A stretch of DNA of 64,000 nucleotides from assembly GCA_963978905.1 (NCBI GenBank), contig OZ022261.1, positions 11,781,992-11,845,991 on the forward strand, read 5' to 3'. The position numbers were made by a program, and so were the translations under genes. Position 1 is the first letter of the stretch. The number at the start of each line of letters is the position of its first letter. The DNA is from Trichostrongylus colubriformis. Taxonomy: Eukaryota > Nematoda > Chromadorea > Rhabditida > Trichostrongylidae. Of this stretch, positions 61,201 through 64,000 are shown in pieces. The notes under the pieces are model-generated. The model was not told the origin of the DNA, did no database searches, and was given only the letters and a program-made list of their open reading frames with translations.

Positions 61201-63947
61201 GGATTTCTGGTTGAAGAAAGTCTGGAGGTCGATTTTGAGATCATCCTCATCATTGAACTGCCGTCCGTCGGGGAAGTGGGTCAGAGATAGGAATAGGTGG
61301 TAGTCAGTTGGGGTCATGCCCGGACGGGGGAGCTTCGTTTAACCAAGGTCCTGGATCCTTTGACACGCCAACTTTGCCACATGTGGGTGAGCGTTGTCGT
61401 GGAGGAAGAAGTCTTGGTCCATTTTTCCGGCGAGTTTTGCCACTCCGGTGTCCAATTGCCTGCAGTAGAGATCGGCAGTGGCTGTCGTGTTGAATGGTAA
61501 CAGCTTCCTATTTTTTTGAAAATTTTCAAAAAAAAAAGTTTTTTTCTCAATGCAATTTTTTGAAATTTTTCCTGTTCCAATTTGAGCCGATCGAGCCATC
61601 GGGCTGCCGCCATATGAGAGACAGTACCTGGGTCCAGCGACTGGTTACTTTTGTTAGTGGCCTCGCATGCTGAGGAACCGAGGCGGTGTTCGTGAATTTC
61701 GCACCTTTCGCGATATTGCCGTAAATTCACTGCTAGTTGAAGCCATAGAGAATATGAATGTCTTAATCAGTAGTCCTTTTCACTCGCTTTATATTACCCC
61801 CACTACCAAATGTTCCAGAAGCTTCCACAGTTTTCCACAAGAAAAATAAAAAGTGTAACAGAAATTATGGTTCAACCTAATAGCATTATGATTATAATTT
61901 GATTATTGAATTATGATTTTTTAGAGACACGGCATTATTTTGCAAGAATATCAGTCATGAAAAGGGTGGGACGGGGAGGTCGTATTTCTCAAAATTTTCC
62001 TCAACCCAGTGCTTGACCCTTTTTAGATCTTACTCTCGCGTATGGGTACAGAAATACGGCAGGGTTGGAGAACTGCCACAAATTGGTACAACACTGTGTT
62101 GGCTAGACAGCGATGGCTCAGCTCTTATCGTTCGTTCTCTAGATCAATAGTGCAGCTGCATTCAGCAACCGTTTACAGACATCTGAAGCTTGATTTGTAT
62201 CTGCGCTGAAGCCTCTTATCACGTAGTATTACTCCCTATCACTTCTGAAGAAGACACACTATTCCCCCCCCCCCCCGAAAAAATTATTGCAATTAAACTG
62301 TAGCTGAAGGATGTAAAAGCGACTTTCTTCTATTCAGTAAAGGTTATTTGAAGAATCAGCCCACTTAAATACCAACTGAGACAAGAGCGGAACGTTGCTG
62401 ACACTGTAAGCAACCAGACCAGCGAAGCGAACCATCTAATAAGTTGCTCAAACAATAGTAACTGCTAGGCGATAGTAATCTTGTTGCACGTGTCGTTTTA
62501 GAATTTCTCTGTATCGGTTCTTGAGTGTGGTATGTCAATTCACTGCTTAACTTGAGTTTTGAAATGTTCCAGTTGTATAAGGGGCAGCTTGCCTCAACTT
62601 CTACCAACCGGATCTACCACTCACTCTTTCCCCTTGAGGTTTTTCTTTCAAAGTTTTTTTTTGTCGCCACCGGAACAAACATCGTGCGCTTTTTCATGCC
62701 ATGTGAAGCGATTGCGTTCTGGATTTTTCGCCTTGGAGACTTCGATTTTAAAAAAAGGAATATCTCACACAGACCCTACTGTTCAGTGCATCCCATCTGC
62801 TCTTTTATCTGTGCGGTAAGGTTGTGAAGAATGCCTCGAATTTGACTACCACTGGACACCACTCACTATTTCACGCTATCACTTACTATCATTGTAGTCC
62901 CATATGCTGCGCGCTTCCATAAAATCGTATCTGAAAATGTTGCGTCTGAATAGTAGTTCTGTTCCTCGTGCGAAAGCACACGAAATTGTTTTGGACAACG
63001 CGGAGGGCCCATTTTGCCACAACGCACAGAAATCATTTATTTTCATCATTTTTGATTCCACATGCAGGTGGCGGAATTCAATTTCGCATCGACTGCGTAG
63101 CATTATCGTCCAACATAAAAACTTGTAACGCCACTGCCTTTTTACTTGGTTCATTTTCTCTTCCTCTTCAAAAACTTCTTAACAAATTTTCCTCTGAATG
63201 TTTAACAACAATTGGGACTCCAAAATACTTATTCAAAAAAGCCAAATTTAAAGCTAAAAAGCTAAAAAACTAATAGCTAAATTTTATTTATTCAGAGCTA
63301 AATCATATGATAAACAGCGTATATCATATAATTTAGCTAACTTCCACTGTTTCAGGCCTGAAGAAGGCGTTACACGCCAAAATATCGCAAAAATAATCTC
63401 AATAAATTTTCGAAACTTTCGAGGGGTCTTTTGAGTTTTTTGAATGAATATTTTGGGGTCTCAGTTGTTGTTGAACATTCGGATAATCATGGGACTTCGA
63501 AACAGCACAAAATAAAAATTTCACTCTGTTAGGCAATTCACATTTCTTTCATGTGGTGACTTGTTTATCTAATCTATTGCTCAGACAGGAATTTAAATTT
63601 GTTCATTGTTTTACTTATACAGTCTTACGATCATATTGTCACACGTGGTCGAGTGTTTACCAGCAGCAAGAGTCAAATAACCGGTTGAACTTCTCATGTG
63701 AAGATATTGATTTTTAAAAAGTTCCATGAGAGGAAAAACACATTCCGGATCTTCAATCAATTTGCTGTCATCTCTGTGAAAATATTTTCGGTTTCAGGTG
63801 AACATTCCGTAGACGTGCGTATATTCGATCAAAGTGTACAAGATTCACCGTTCGCATGTAACGTTGGAGCACCAGAAAAAGTGGCCGTACGAGCCGTTCC
63901 ACGACGTATACTAAACAAGGATCTGAATACTGAACACAGTTTTGAAA
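7182..63947 (+). CDS. fln-2: Three-CH-domain filamin (FLN-2/Jitterbug type), 22 exons, 3' end beyond window
   Basis: Actin-binding, actin-crosslinking cytoskeletal scaffold. Exons: 7182-7250, 8336-8437, 9822-9918, 10313-10440, 11907-12038, 12114-12294, 14823-14912, 15012-15075, 15252-15332, 16064-16146, 18759-18822, 27502-27614, 33374-33622, 34091-34162, 34215-34334, 37017-37149, 38345-38409, 38485-38592, 53108-53246, 54874-55020, 57014-57097, 63798-63947. About 823 codons are visible. CH1 spans residues about 8-115 (TFTNWINEQ and TKLILGLIW, the classic actin-binding segments), CH2 about 122-230 ([15 protein letters not shown]), CH3 about 237-342 ([17 protein letters not shown]). Filamin Ig repeats follow, marked by the recurrent GSPF/SSPI strand ends and PxxxG turns. 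Two-CH filamins are the common type. Three CH domains in tandem point to the Jitterbug group, which I recall includes worm FLN-2; the symbol rests on that memory and on the domain layout, not on an alignment. The start is chosen because an in-frame TGA lies at 7149 and the CH1 tryptophan follows seven codons later. The 3' part is missing. Confidence 0.92.
7251..8335. other. fln-2 intron 1
   Basis: A 1.1 kb intron. It contains a complete E-family element at 7918-8270 and otherwise nothing recognised. Confidence 0.8.
7918..8270 (+). mobile_element. E-family MITE with perfect terminal inverted repeats
   Basis: 353 bases bounded by TTAAAGACAGTGATAGGG and its exact reverse complement (18 bp). No open frame of note. 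The outer TTAA may be the target site. Related copies are at 3921-4267 and, inverted, at 10497-10817. Confidence 0.8.
8336..8437 (+). CDS. fln-2: fln-2 exon 2: CH1 middle
   Basis: 34 codons, [20 protein letters not shown] followed by [14 protein letters not shown]. The motif [13 protein letters not shown] is the standard second helix of a filamin CH1. The acceptor is ATTTCAG and the donor AAG|GTAAAG. Both ends are phase 0, joining directly to ...WINEQ of exon 1. Confidence 0.92.
8438..9821. other. fln-2 intron 2
   Basis: A 1.4 kb intron. On the minus strand, open frames of 103 and 112 codons (9038-9349 and 9399-9737) show no family motif and no paired splice signals. I see nothing supported in it. 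Confidence 0.7.
9822..9918 (+). CDS. fln-2: fln-2 exon 3: CH1
   Basis: Encodes [20 protein letters not shown] then [13 protein letters not shown]. This is the CH1 segment leading into actin-binding site 2. The acceptor is TTTTCAG and the donor TCG|GTTAGT. It ends in phase 1, completing a glycine codon with exon 4. Confidence 0.93.
9919..10312. other. fln-2 intron 3
   Basis: A 394-base intron with no recognised repeat or gene. Confidence 0.8.
10313..10440 (+). CDS. fln-2: fln-2 exon 4: end of CH1 and start of CH2
   Basis: Encodes [20 protein letters not shown] then [31 protein letters not shown] is actin-binding site 2 of CH1, and KKLMMAWIQ opens CH2. The CH1-CH2 linker is very short. The acceptor is CAACAG and the donor CAG|GTGAGT, phase 0. 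Confidence 0.95.
10497..10817 (-). mobile_element. E-family element, inverted and diverged
   Basis: The reverse complement follows the 7918-8270 element (GGGTCATTCAAATG..., GACCCGCCCCTTC). Ends are degenerate (GGCAGTTGTAGGG facing CCCTATTAG). Confidence 0.55.
11257..11456. other. Assembly gap (200 N)
   Basis: A run of exactly 200 N, the usual placeholder size for a scaffold gap. It is flanked on the right by D-family repeat sequence, which probably caused the break. Confidence 0.98.
11907..12038 (+). CDS. fln-2: fln-2 exon 5: CH2 middle
   Basis: 44 codons from [20 protein letters not shown] to [12 protein letters not shown]. The [15 protein letters not shown] stretch is diagnostic of CH2. 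The acceptor is TTCTAG. The canonical donor after AGG at 12038 gives phase 0, whereas exon 6 needs two leftover bases, so the junction is one base out (see the finding on this). Confidence 0.9.
12114..12294 (+). CDS. fln-2: fln-2 exon 6: CH2 end
   Basis: Reads [20 protein letters not shown] then [20 protein letters not shown] and [20 protein letters not shown], the last CH2 helices ([14 protein letters not shown]). The acceptor is ATTTTAG at 12113. One unpaired G precedes the CTG codon, so the exon is out of phase with the canonical end of exon 5. It ends in phase 0 at ATG|GTGAGC. Confidence 0.9.
12512..12985 (+). mobile_element. F-family inverted-repeat element
   Basis: Bounded by TTAAAGGCACCGG and CCGGGTTCCTCTGAAG-like ends. 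It aligns along its length with the segment at 47992-48449 (inverted) and partly with 15470-15930 and 28680-29000. Shared core landmarks are GTCGAGTGTGAATTCA and AACAACAAATG. No coding capacity. Confidence 0.65.
13088..13412. repeat. Inverted pair of tRNA-like (SINE-head) sequences
   Basis: Arms of about 100 bases (13088-13190 and 13308-13412) are near-perfect reverse complements. Each contains a B-box-like GGGTTCGAGTACC; in the right arm this is preceded by an A-box-like TGGTGAAGCAATGG about 45 bases upstream. The spacing fits a pol III promoter. Confidence 0.55.
14169..14600. mobile_element. A-family foldback MITE (432 bp palindrome)
   Basis: Almost the entire element is one inverted repeat: TTAAAGGAATCGTCCACGG at the left and its reverse complement at the right. 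The second copy at 59508-59940 is very similar. Open frames read on both strands are mirror images of each other and not genes. Confidence 0.9.
14823..14912 (+). CDS. fln-2: fln-2 exon 7: start of CH3
   Basis: 30 codons, [20 protein letters not shown] then [10 protein letters not shown]. The [14 protein letters not shown] pattern is a third CH domain rather than an Ig repeat, which separates this gene from two-CH filamins. Phase 0 at both ends; the acceptor is ATTTAG and the donor CCG|GTTCGT. Confidence 0.92.
15012..15075 (+). CDS. fln-2: fln-2 exon 8: CH3
   Basis: Encodes [20 protein letters not shown] then L and the first base of the next codon. It continues CH3 in phase 0 and leaves one base (G) that completes an alanine codon with exon 9. 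The acceptor is CATTTAG and the donor G|GTGCGC. Confidence 0.88.
15252..15332 (+). CDS. fln-2: fln-2 exon 9: CH3
   Basis: Encodes [20 protein letters not shown] then PQGEHL. The [14 protein letters not shown] block is the conserved end of a CH domain. It enters with two bases, leaves one, and matches its neighbours. The acceptor is TTATAG and the donor G|GTAAGC. Confidence 0.93.
15333..16063. other. fln-2 intron 9
   Basis: 731 bases, of which about 15470-15930 is an F-family element copy. Nothing else recognised. Confidence 0.75.
15470..15930 (+). mobile_element. F-family element
   Basis: Aligned with 12512-12985 through GACGTCGAAAGTGAATTCA, AGGCAACAAATGACATC and the terminal CTTCCGGTTCCTTTAAA. 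The left end is less clear. Confidence 0.6.
16064..16146 (+). CDS. fln-2: fln-2 exon 10: CH3 end
   Basis: Encodes [20 protein letters not shown] then QCFTNQQ. This is the last helix of CH3 and the entry to the CH-to-Ig linker. The acceptor is ATTTCAG; it ends in phase 0 at CAG|GTAATT. Confidence 0.9.
16538..16888. mobile_element. H-family foldback element
   Basis: Left end GGGTATGGCCTTATGTCG and right end CGACATGAGGCTACACGCCC are imperfect inverted repeats. The core (GACATAAAAAGTAAAAGAA-like, then ATTACATGATAAC) matches the copy at 54214-54545. The ends resemble the G family. Confidence 0.7.
17927..18360 (+). repeat. tRNA-derived SINE candidate
   Basis: TGGTGTAGTGA at 17933 resembles a pol III A box, and GACATTCAAACTGGG at 17979-17993 resembles a B box, 47 bases apart. 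A GC-rich body follows, ending near AATAAAGAGACTG. A related head appears at 55240-55279. No target-site duplication was found. Confidence 0.35.
18759..18822 (+). CDS. fln-2: fln-2 exon 11: start of Ig repeat 1
   Basis: Encodes [20 protein letters not shown] then R and one base. The A-B strand pattern [11 protein letters not shown] continues straight into exon 12 (VIGPSGQ) in the same phase although 8.7 kb of intron intervenes. The acceptor TTAAAG is weaker than the usual TTTCAG. Confidence 0.82.
19413..19852 (+). mobile_element. B-family inverted-repeat element
   Basis: Begins TTAAAGGAGTCGTCCGAGG and ends CCGTGGACAATTCCTTCA. The core landmarks GGGCGCGAAAATTTGAACTG and GAGTTGCTCTTCTTCCAG recur in all B copies. 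It is non-autonomous. Confidence 0.8.
21620..22260. repeat. D-family repeat, composite inverted arrangement
   Basis: Two oppositely oriented pieces share CTTGGCGAAACTCGC / GCGAGTTTCGCCACACATC and AGACATGTTCTCTG / AGAACATGTCTTCC. D-family fragments also occur near 11490-11600, 42785-43190, 49255-49560, 55914-56250 and 58440-58870. Confidence 0.55.
22663..22710 (+). repeat. 24-base tandem duplication
   Basis: Two adjacent copies of TTGAAATCTGACTGTTCTCC plus AACA/AACG, differing only in the last base. Confidence 0.9.
23475..24005 (+). repeat. Tandem duplication with 281-base period
   Basis: Two units start at 23475 and 23756. Landmarks GACAGGTGTGGGATGGGT, GCGTGCACTGG and AGGAATGAGTTT occur in both. 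A pyrimidine-rich tract (repeated CCCTCCGT, about 23410-23450) precedes the array. Confidence 0.75.
27502..27614 (+). CDS. fln-2: fln-2 exon 12: Ig repeat 1 middle
   Basis: Reads [20 protein letters not shown] then [18 protein letters not shown]. The GPSG turn and the IPKLPGFH strand with its proline-glycine turn are filamin-Ig hallmarks. The acceptor is TTTCAG at 27501; it ends in phase 0 at CAG|GTTTGT. Confidence 0.93.
28064..28422. mobile_element. C-family foldback element
   Basis: Ends GGAAGCTTACACGGAAAAG and CTTTTCCGTGCAAATTCC-like are inverted. Inner arms contain TTTATTGAGCAAATACAAC and GTGAAACTTTGCATGCGAC, matching the copies at 50942-51359 and 53695-54111. Confidence 0.7.
28680..29000 (+). 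mobile_element. F-family element fragment
   Basis: Shares CACGACGTCTTGCTAAGAC, GAGTGTGAATCCATTCA and GACAACTCGG with the F elements at 12512 and 15470. Confidence 0.5.
29980..30370 (+). other. GC-rich island within intron 12
   Basis: Markedly richer in G, C and CpG than its surroundings. It includes an ATG-initiated frame (30219-30366, starting [16 protein letters not shown]) in reasonable context. It could be an alternative promoter and first exon for a shorter filamin isoform, or simply an old repeat. No filamin homology is visible. Confidence 0.3.
31295..31870 (+). repeat. Degenerate tandem array, period about 175 bases
   Basis: ATTAATTAAGCGACCGTTCA-type landmarks recur at about 31341, 31513 and 31690, each preceded by GGCATGAAAATC and CATTAGGCTAGTGT-type blocks. 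A weaker fourth unit follows to about 31870. Confidence 0.75.
32573..32822 (+). repeat. Tandem duplication with 124-base period
   Basis: TTGTAAATCTATAAATAGCA and GGAAAGCACCTTGTTGACT occur in each of two units, starting at 32573 and 32697. Confidence 0.85.
33374..33622 (+). CDS. fln-2: fln-2 exon 13: Ig repeat 1 end plus Ser/Asp-rich linker
   Basis: 83 codons, phase 0 at both ends. [20 protein letters not shown] ends Ig repeat 1 (the SSPI corresponds to the usual GSPF). After it comes a low-complexity linker rich in Ser, Asp and Asn ([26 protein letters not shown]), then a basic patch [11 protein letters not shown]. The linker is probably unstructured and may be phosphorylated (inference). 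The acceptor is TTTCAG and the donor ACT|GTGAGT. Confidence 0.92.
33623..34090. other. fln-2 intron 13
   Basis: 468 bases. More than half is a single G-family foldback (33637-33876) whose left end lies 14 bases after the exon 13 boundary. Confidence 0.75.
33637..33876. mobile_element. G-family foldback MITE
   Basis: Starts GGGTGTGTACCCGCATGTCA and ends with the inverted TGACATAAGGGTACACACCC. The arms, rich in CGACGACGAG-type sequence, pair over much of the element. Copies at 45101-45319 and 49044-49243; half copy at 916. Confidence 0.85.
34091..34162 (+). CDS. fln-2: Probable fln-2 exon 14: linker
   Basis: 24 open codons, [20 protein letters not shown] then GGEK, between TTAAG and AAG|GTAAAT. 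Both edges are phase 0, so the exon can be included or skipped without changing the frame. It follows the disordered linker of exon 13 and lies 52 bases before exon 15. There is no family motif; support is splice signals and phase only. Confidence 0.55.
34215..34334 (+). CDS. fln-2: fln-2 exon 15: start of Ig repeat 2
   Basis: 40 codons, phase 0 at both ends. [20 protein letters not shown] is the end of the linker; [20 protein letters not shown] is the first strand pair of an Ig repeat (the [12 protein letters not shown] pattern parallels the GxGL...vG start of filamin repeats). The acceptor is TTTTCAG and the donor GTG|GTAAGT. Confidence 0.92.
34606..35061 (-). mobile_element. B-family element
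   Basis: Ends TTGAAGGAATCTACGG and GTGTACGGTTCCTTTAA. The core GAAGAGCAACTCGTTTGGA and CAGTTCAAATTTTCGCGCCC is the reverse complement of the 19413 copy. Confidence 0.8.
36081..36452 (+). mobile_element. B-family element
   Basis: Begins TTGAAGGGATCGTCCACGG and ends GTGAACGATTCCTTTGA; TTGA lies directly at both sides of AGG...CCT, compatible with a 4-bp target duplication. The core TTGCTCTTCTTCCAGTTTT is shared with other B copies. Confidence 0.8.
37017..37149 (+). CDS. fln-2: fln-2 exon 16: Ig repeat 2 middle
   Basis: Encodes [20 protein letters not shown] then [20 protein letters not shown] and PQQV. It shows SPNG, the YTASF strand and the FTPQQVG turn, all typical of filamin Ig repeats. 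The acceptor is TTCCAG; the donor G|GTGAGT leaves one base that makes glycine with exon 17. Confidence 0.95.
37150..38344. other. fln-2 intron 16
   Basis: 1.2 kb, no recognised repeat or gene. A filamin-like peptide FWNITIV at about 37924 is coincidental (wrong phase; see rejected). Confidence 0.75.
38345..38409 (+). CDS. fln-2: fln-2 exon 17: Ig repeat 2 end
   Basis: Encodes [20 protein letters not shown] then Q. It includes the signature IxxLYxGxHIxGSPF. I chose the acceptor AAG at 38342-38344 because it restores the conserved glycine before xWKI; using the AG three bases later would give valine instead. The donor is CAA|GTAAGA, phase 0. Confidence 0.88.
38485..38592 (+). CDS. fln-2: fln-2 exon 18: start of Ig repeat 3
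   Basis: 36 codons, [20 protein letters not shown] then [17 protein letters not shown] textbook filamin repeat opening ([30 protein letters not shown]). Phase 0 on both sides. It is followed by a 14.5 kb intron. The acceptor is TTTAAG and the donor GAG|GTAAGG. Confidence 0.95.
41095..41862 (-). mobile_element. B-family element interrupted by a nested insertion
   Basis: The B core (GCGCCCAATACTGAATTGC, GAAAAAAGCATTTC) runs to about 41498, and the missing terminus TTTCCATGGACGATTCTATT resumes at about 41831. Between them lies a separate TTAA-flanked foldback. Confidence 0.7.
41495..41831. mobile_element. K-family foldback with TTAA target duplication, nested in a B element
   Basis: Bounded by TTAAAGGCACATTCTGTGA and TCACGATGTGTGCCATTAA, imperfect inverted repeats with TTAA at both ends. 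Subterminal arms GCAATTGGGTTGACTTACC and CTGGTCAGGCTGCACC are mirrored at the right. TTAA targets are typical of piggyBac-type transposases; the assignment is inference. Confidence 0.7.
42785..43190 (+). repeat. D-family repeat
   Basis: Contains CCCTCGCCCGTCTGCGTCTA and CACTGCTGAGCACCCC and ends near TAGCGTCTTTAAAG. It matches 49255-49560 and, inverted, 55914-56250. Confidence 0.55.
45101..45319. mobile_element. G-family foldback MITE
   Basis: GGGTGTGTATCTTTATGTCA at the left and TTCATAAGGGTACACACCC at the right. The interior ATTACAAGTCAACTTCGTATC parallels the 33637 copy. Confidence 0.8.
45818..47190. mobile_element. 1.37 kb palindromic element carrying hairpin-bearing tandem units
   Basis: Left arm 45818-46500 and right arm 46516-47190 are near-perfect inverted copies around a 15-base loop. 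The ends read TGGGTTGGGGAATAAGT and its complement, flanked by TA on both sides, as for Tc1/mariner insertions. Each arm carries four copies of GATAGAGC-(T-rich)-GCTCTAC (left arm: 45908, 46081, 46249, 46398), spaced 149-173 bases. No transposase frame is present. Confidence 0.85.
47992..48449 (-). mobile_element. F-family element
   Basis: TTAAAGGAACCGGGAGGGG at one end and CTTCCCGGTGCCTTTAAA at the other. Its reverse complement aligns along its length with 12512-12985. Confidence 0.7.
49044..49243. mobile_element. G-family foldback MITE
   Basis: GTGTGTGCCCTTATGTCAGG is mirrored by CCTGACATAAGGATACACAC. A 200-base copy with a shorter interior than the one at 33637. Confidence 0.8.
49255..49560 (+). 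repeat. D-family repeat
   Basis: Shares CCCTCGCCGTCTGCGTATAC, TCTTTCTCCACGGTAGCACT and the GATGTCTTTCAAAA end with the copy at 42785. Confidence 0.5.
50053..50415 (+). other. Open frame of 120 codons, coding status unclear
   Basis: An uninterrupted ATG-to-stop frame ([17 protein letters not shown]...) preceded by TCAGTTTCAG at about 50042. No family is recognised. A part resembles noncoding sequence near 22810-22900 (GTTTAGAGCA-TTTTTAAC), which argues for a repeat rather than a gene. Confidence 0.2.
50692..51613. repeat. 0.92 kb inverted repeat centred on a C-family element
   Basis: The C element (about 50942-51359, ends AAAGGAGTCGTGCACGG and CCGTGCACGATTCCTTT) is flanked by further inverted arms of about 250 bases (for example CATGATTCTCATGATGAATG facing CATTATAAGAATCATG). 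The palindrome therefore exceeds the element itself. Confidence 0.75.
53108..53246 (+). CDS. fln-2: fln-2 exon 19: Ig repeat 3 middle
   Basis: Encodes [20 protein letters not shown] then [20 protein letters not shown] and NRMEVK. The [20 protein letters not shown] strand-turn-strand is diagnostic. It joins exon 18 (...GSGNLE|VSV) in phase 0 and leaves one base. The acceptor is TCGCAG and the donor G|GTATGA. Confidence 0.95.
53695..54111. mobile_element. C-family foldback element
   Basis: Outer ends are degraded (AAATCGTGCGCGAAAATGG facing TTCCGTACACGATTCC). Inner arms GTGGCCGAGGGGGCGGGGCC and GGCCCCGCCTCCTCGGCC are inverted. It matches 50942-51359. Confidence 0.75.
54214..54545. mobile_element. 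H-family foldback element
   Basis: GGGTGTGCACACTTATGTCG and GGCATAACTGTACACACCC form the ends; the core matches 16538-16888 (TGACATAAAAAGTAAAAGAA). The termini closely resemble the G-family ends, linking the two families. Confidence 0.75.
54874..55020 (+). CDS. fln-2: fln-2 exon 20: Ig repeat 3 end and Ig repeat 4 start, GC donor
   Basis: Begins by completing [20 protein letters not shown], then [20 protein letters not shown] and [13 protein letters not shown] ends repeat 3; [19 protein letters not shown] opens repeat 4. Only the donor ACAG|GCATGC gives the phase needed by exon 21 (IT + A + PSGK), so this is a GC-AG intron. The acceptor is ATTCAG. Confidence 0.93.
55021..57013. other. fln-2 intron 20 (GC-AG)
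   Basis: 2.0 kb beginning GCATGC. It holds a tRNA-like head (A-box-like TGGTATAGTGTG at 55247, B-box-like ACATTCGAACTCGG at 55266, closer together than in a real tRNA) and a D-family repeat (55914-56250, inverted). An open frame 56490-56774 has no motif and cannot be spliced in phase. Confidence 0.75.
55914..56250 (-). repeat. D-family repeat, inverted
   Basis: Starts ACTTAAAGACGCCGGAAGGG; contains GTAGACGGGCGAGAGG and GAGTTCCGCCGCACATAGCC, the complements of landmarks in 42785-43190 and 21620-22260. Confidence 0.5.
57014..57097 (+). CDS. fln-2: fln-2 exon 21: Ig repeat 4 middle
   Basis: Encodes [20 protein letters not shown] then EWIPQEA and one base. APSGK and [11 protein letters not shown] are filamin repeat hallmarks. 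It enters with two bases and leaves one, agreeing with exons 20 and 22. The acceptor is CTTTAG and the donor G|GTAATA. Confidence 0.94.
57989..58437 (-). mobile_element. B-family element
   Basis: AAAGGAACCGTTCACAAAAA at the left and TTTCCGTGGGCGACTCATTC at the right. The core GGAAGAGCAACTCGTTTGAA and GTTCAAATTTTCGCGCCTAA matches the other B copies. Confidence 0.75.
59508..59940. mobile_element. A-family foldback MITE (433 bp palindrome)
   Basis: TTAAAGGAATCGTCCACGG and its exact complement bound a nearly complete palindrome very similar to 14169-14600. The frames read in both directions (136 codons each) are mirror copies, not genes. Confidence 0.9.
60987..61880 (-). mobile_element. Decayed mariner transposon
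   Basis: Flanked by TA and bounded by inverted repeats TTAGGTTGAACCATAATTTC and GAAATTATGGTTCAACCTAA. On the minus strand, broken frames give [27 protein letters not shown] (the second catalytic aspartate motif of mariner) and [13 protein letters not shown] near the C-terminus. At 894 bases it is shorter than an intact mariner (about 1.3 kb) and frame-shifted, so it is inactive. Confidence 0.92.
62396..62455 (-). repeat. 60-base mariner fragment
   Basis: Identical over 60 bases to 61086-61145 inside the mariner remnant, starting TGCTGACACTGTAAGCAACC. No other mariner sequence surrounds it. Confidence 0.85.
63798..63947 (+). CDS. fln-2: fln-2 exon 22: Ig repeat 4 end, gene continues
   Basis: Reads [20 protein letters not shown] then [20 protein letters not shown] and [14 protein letters not shown] plays the GSPF role and closes repeat 4; [10 protein letters not shown] probably starts the next repeat or a linker. 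The acceptor is TTTCAG. The donor A|GTATGT leaves the frame open, so coding continues past the window. Confidence 0.92.
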
Positions 63948-64000
63948 GTATGTTCTTAAATTTATGAACTGTTCATTTGAAAACCGTTTGACAGCGGCGA
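63948..64000. other. Start of fln-2 intron 22
   Basis: Begins GTATGTTC after exon 22; nothing else can be seen before the window ends. Confidence 0.7.

Larger units (their letters stand above)
57098..63797. other. fln-2 intron 21 (6.7 kb)
   Basis: Contains B (57989-58437), D (58440-58870) and A (59508-59940) elements, a diverged duplicated segment (about 59200-59410 and 60700-60880), a mariner remnant (60987-61880) with a 60-base satellite fragment (62396-62455), and a poly-C tract near 62265-62277. No second gene is supported. Confidence 0.8.

Noticed and set aside
1..64000. CRISPR arrays, operons, riboswitches and other bacterial features
   Set aside because: The window is eukaryotic; the tandem repeats present have long, diverged units without regular unique spacers.

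Overview
The window reads as genomic DNA of a nematode, most likely a strongylid (clade V: hookworm or trichostrongylid type). The splice acceptors are mostly (T)TTCAG or close to it, the protein is animal filamin, the base composition is mixed rather than extremely AT-rich, and the introns are packed with short foldback transposon families and a decayed mariner. No prokaryotic features, rRNA or tRNA genes were seen. The species call is inference.

One gene explains essentially all of the convincing coding sequence. It is a plus-strand filamin with three tandem calponin-homology (CH) domains followed by filamin-type Ig repeats, the layout of Drosophila Jitterbug and, as I recall, of C. elegans FLN-2. 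I could follow 22 coding exons from an ATG at 7182 to 63947, after which the gene runs off the window. The exons total about 2.47 kb (about 823 codons) spread over 56.8 kb. CH1 is exons 1-4, CH2 exons 4-6, CH3 exons 7-10, Ig repeat 1 exons 11-13, a Ser/Asp-rich linker exons 13-14, Ig repeat 2 exons 15-17, Ig repeat 3 exons 18-20 and Ig repeat 4 exons 20-22. Splice phases agree at every junction except exon 5/6, which is off by one base and looks like an extra G in a G run. Exon 20 uses a GC donor.

Regions: 1-7181 is noncoding upstream DNA with repeats and a diverged duplicate of the start-codon region. 7182-16146 is the relatively compact CH part, with a 200-base N gap inside intron 4. 16147-33373 holds two large introns (8.7 and 5.8 kb). 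33374-38592 is the Ig1/linker/Ig2/Ig3 cluster. 38593-53107 is a 14.5 kb intron containing a 1.37 kb palindrome built of hairpin-bearing tandem units and two exon-like open stretches of unknown origin. 53108-63947 carries Ig3-Ig4 exons separated by introns with more foldback elements and a mariner remnant.

The noncoding DNA is dominated by several miniature inverted-repeat families. Many share termini beginning TTAAAGG although their cores differ, which suggests one transposition system mobilising many derivatives. These, rather than any second gene, are the most unusual content.
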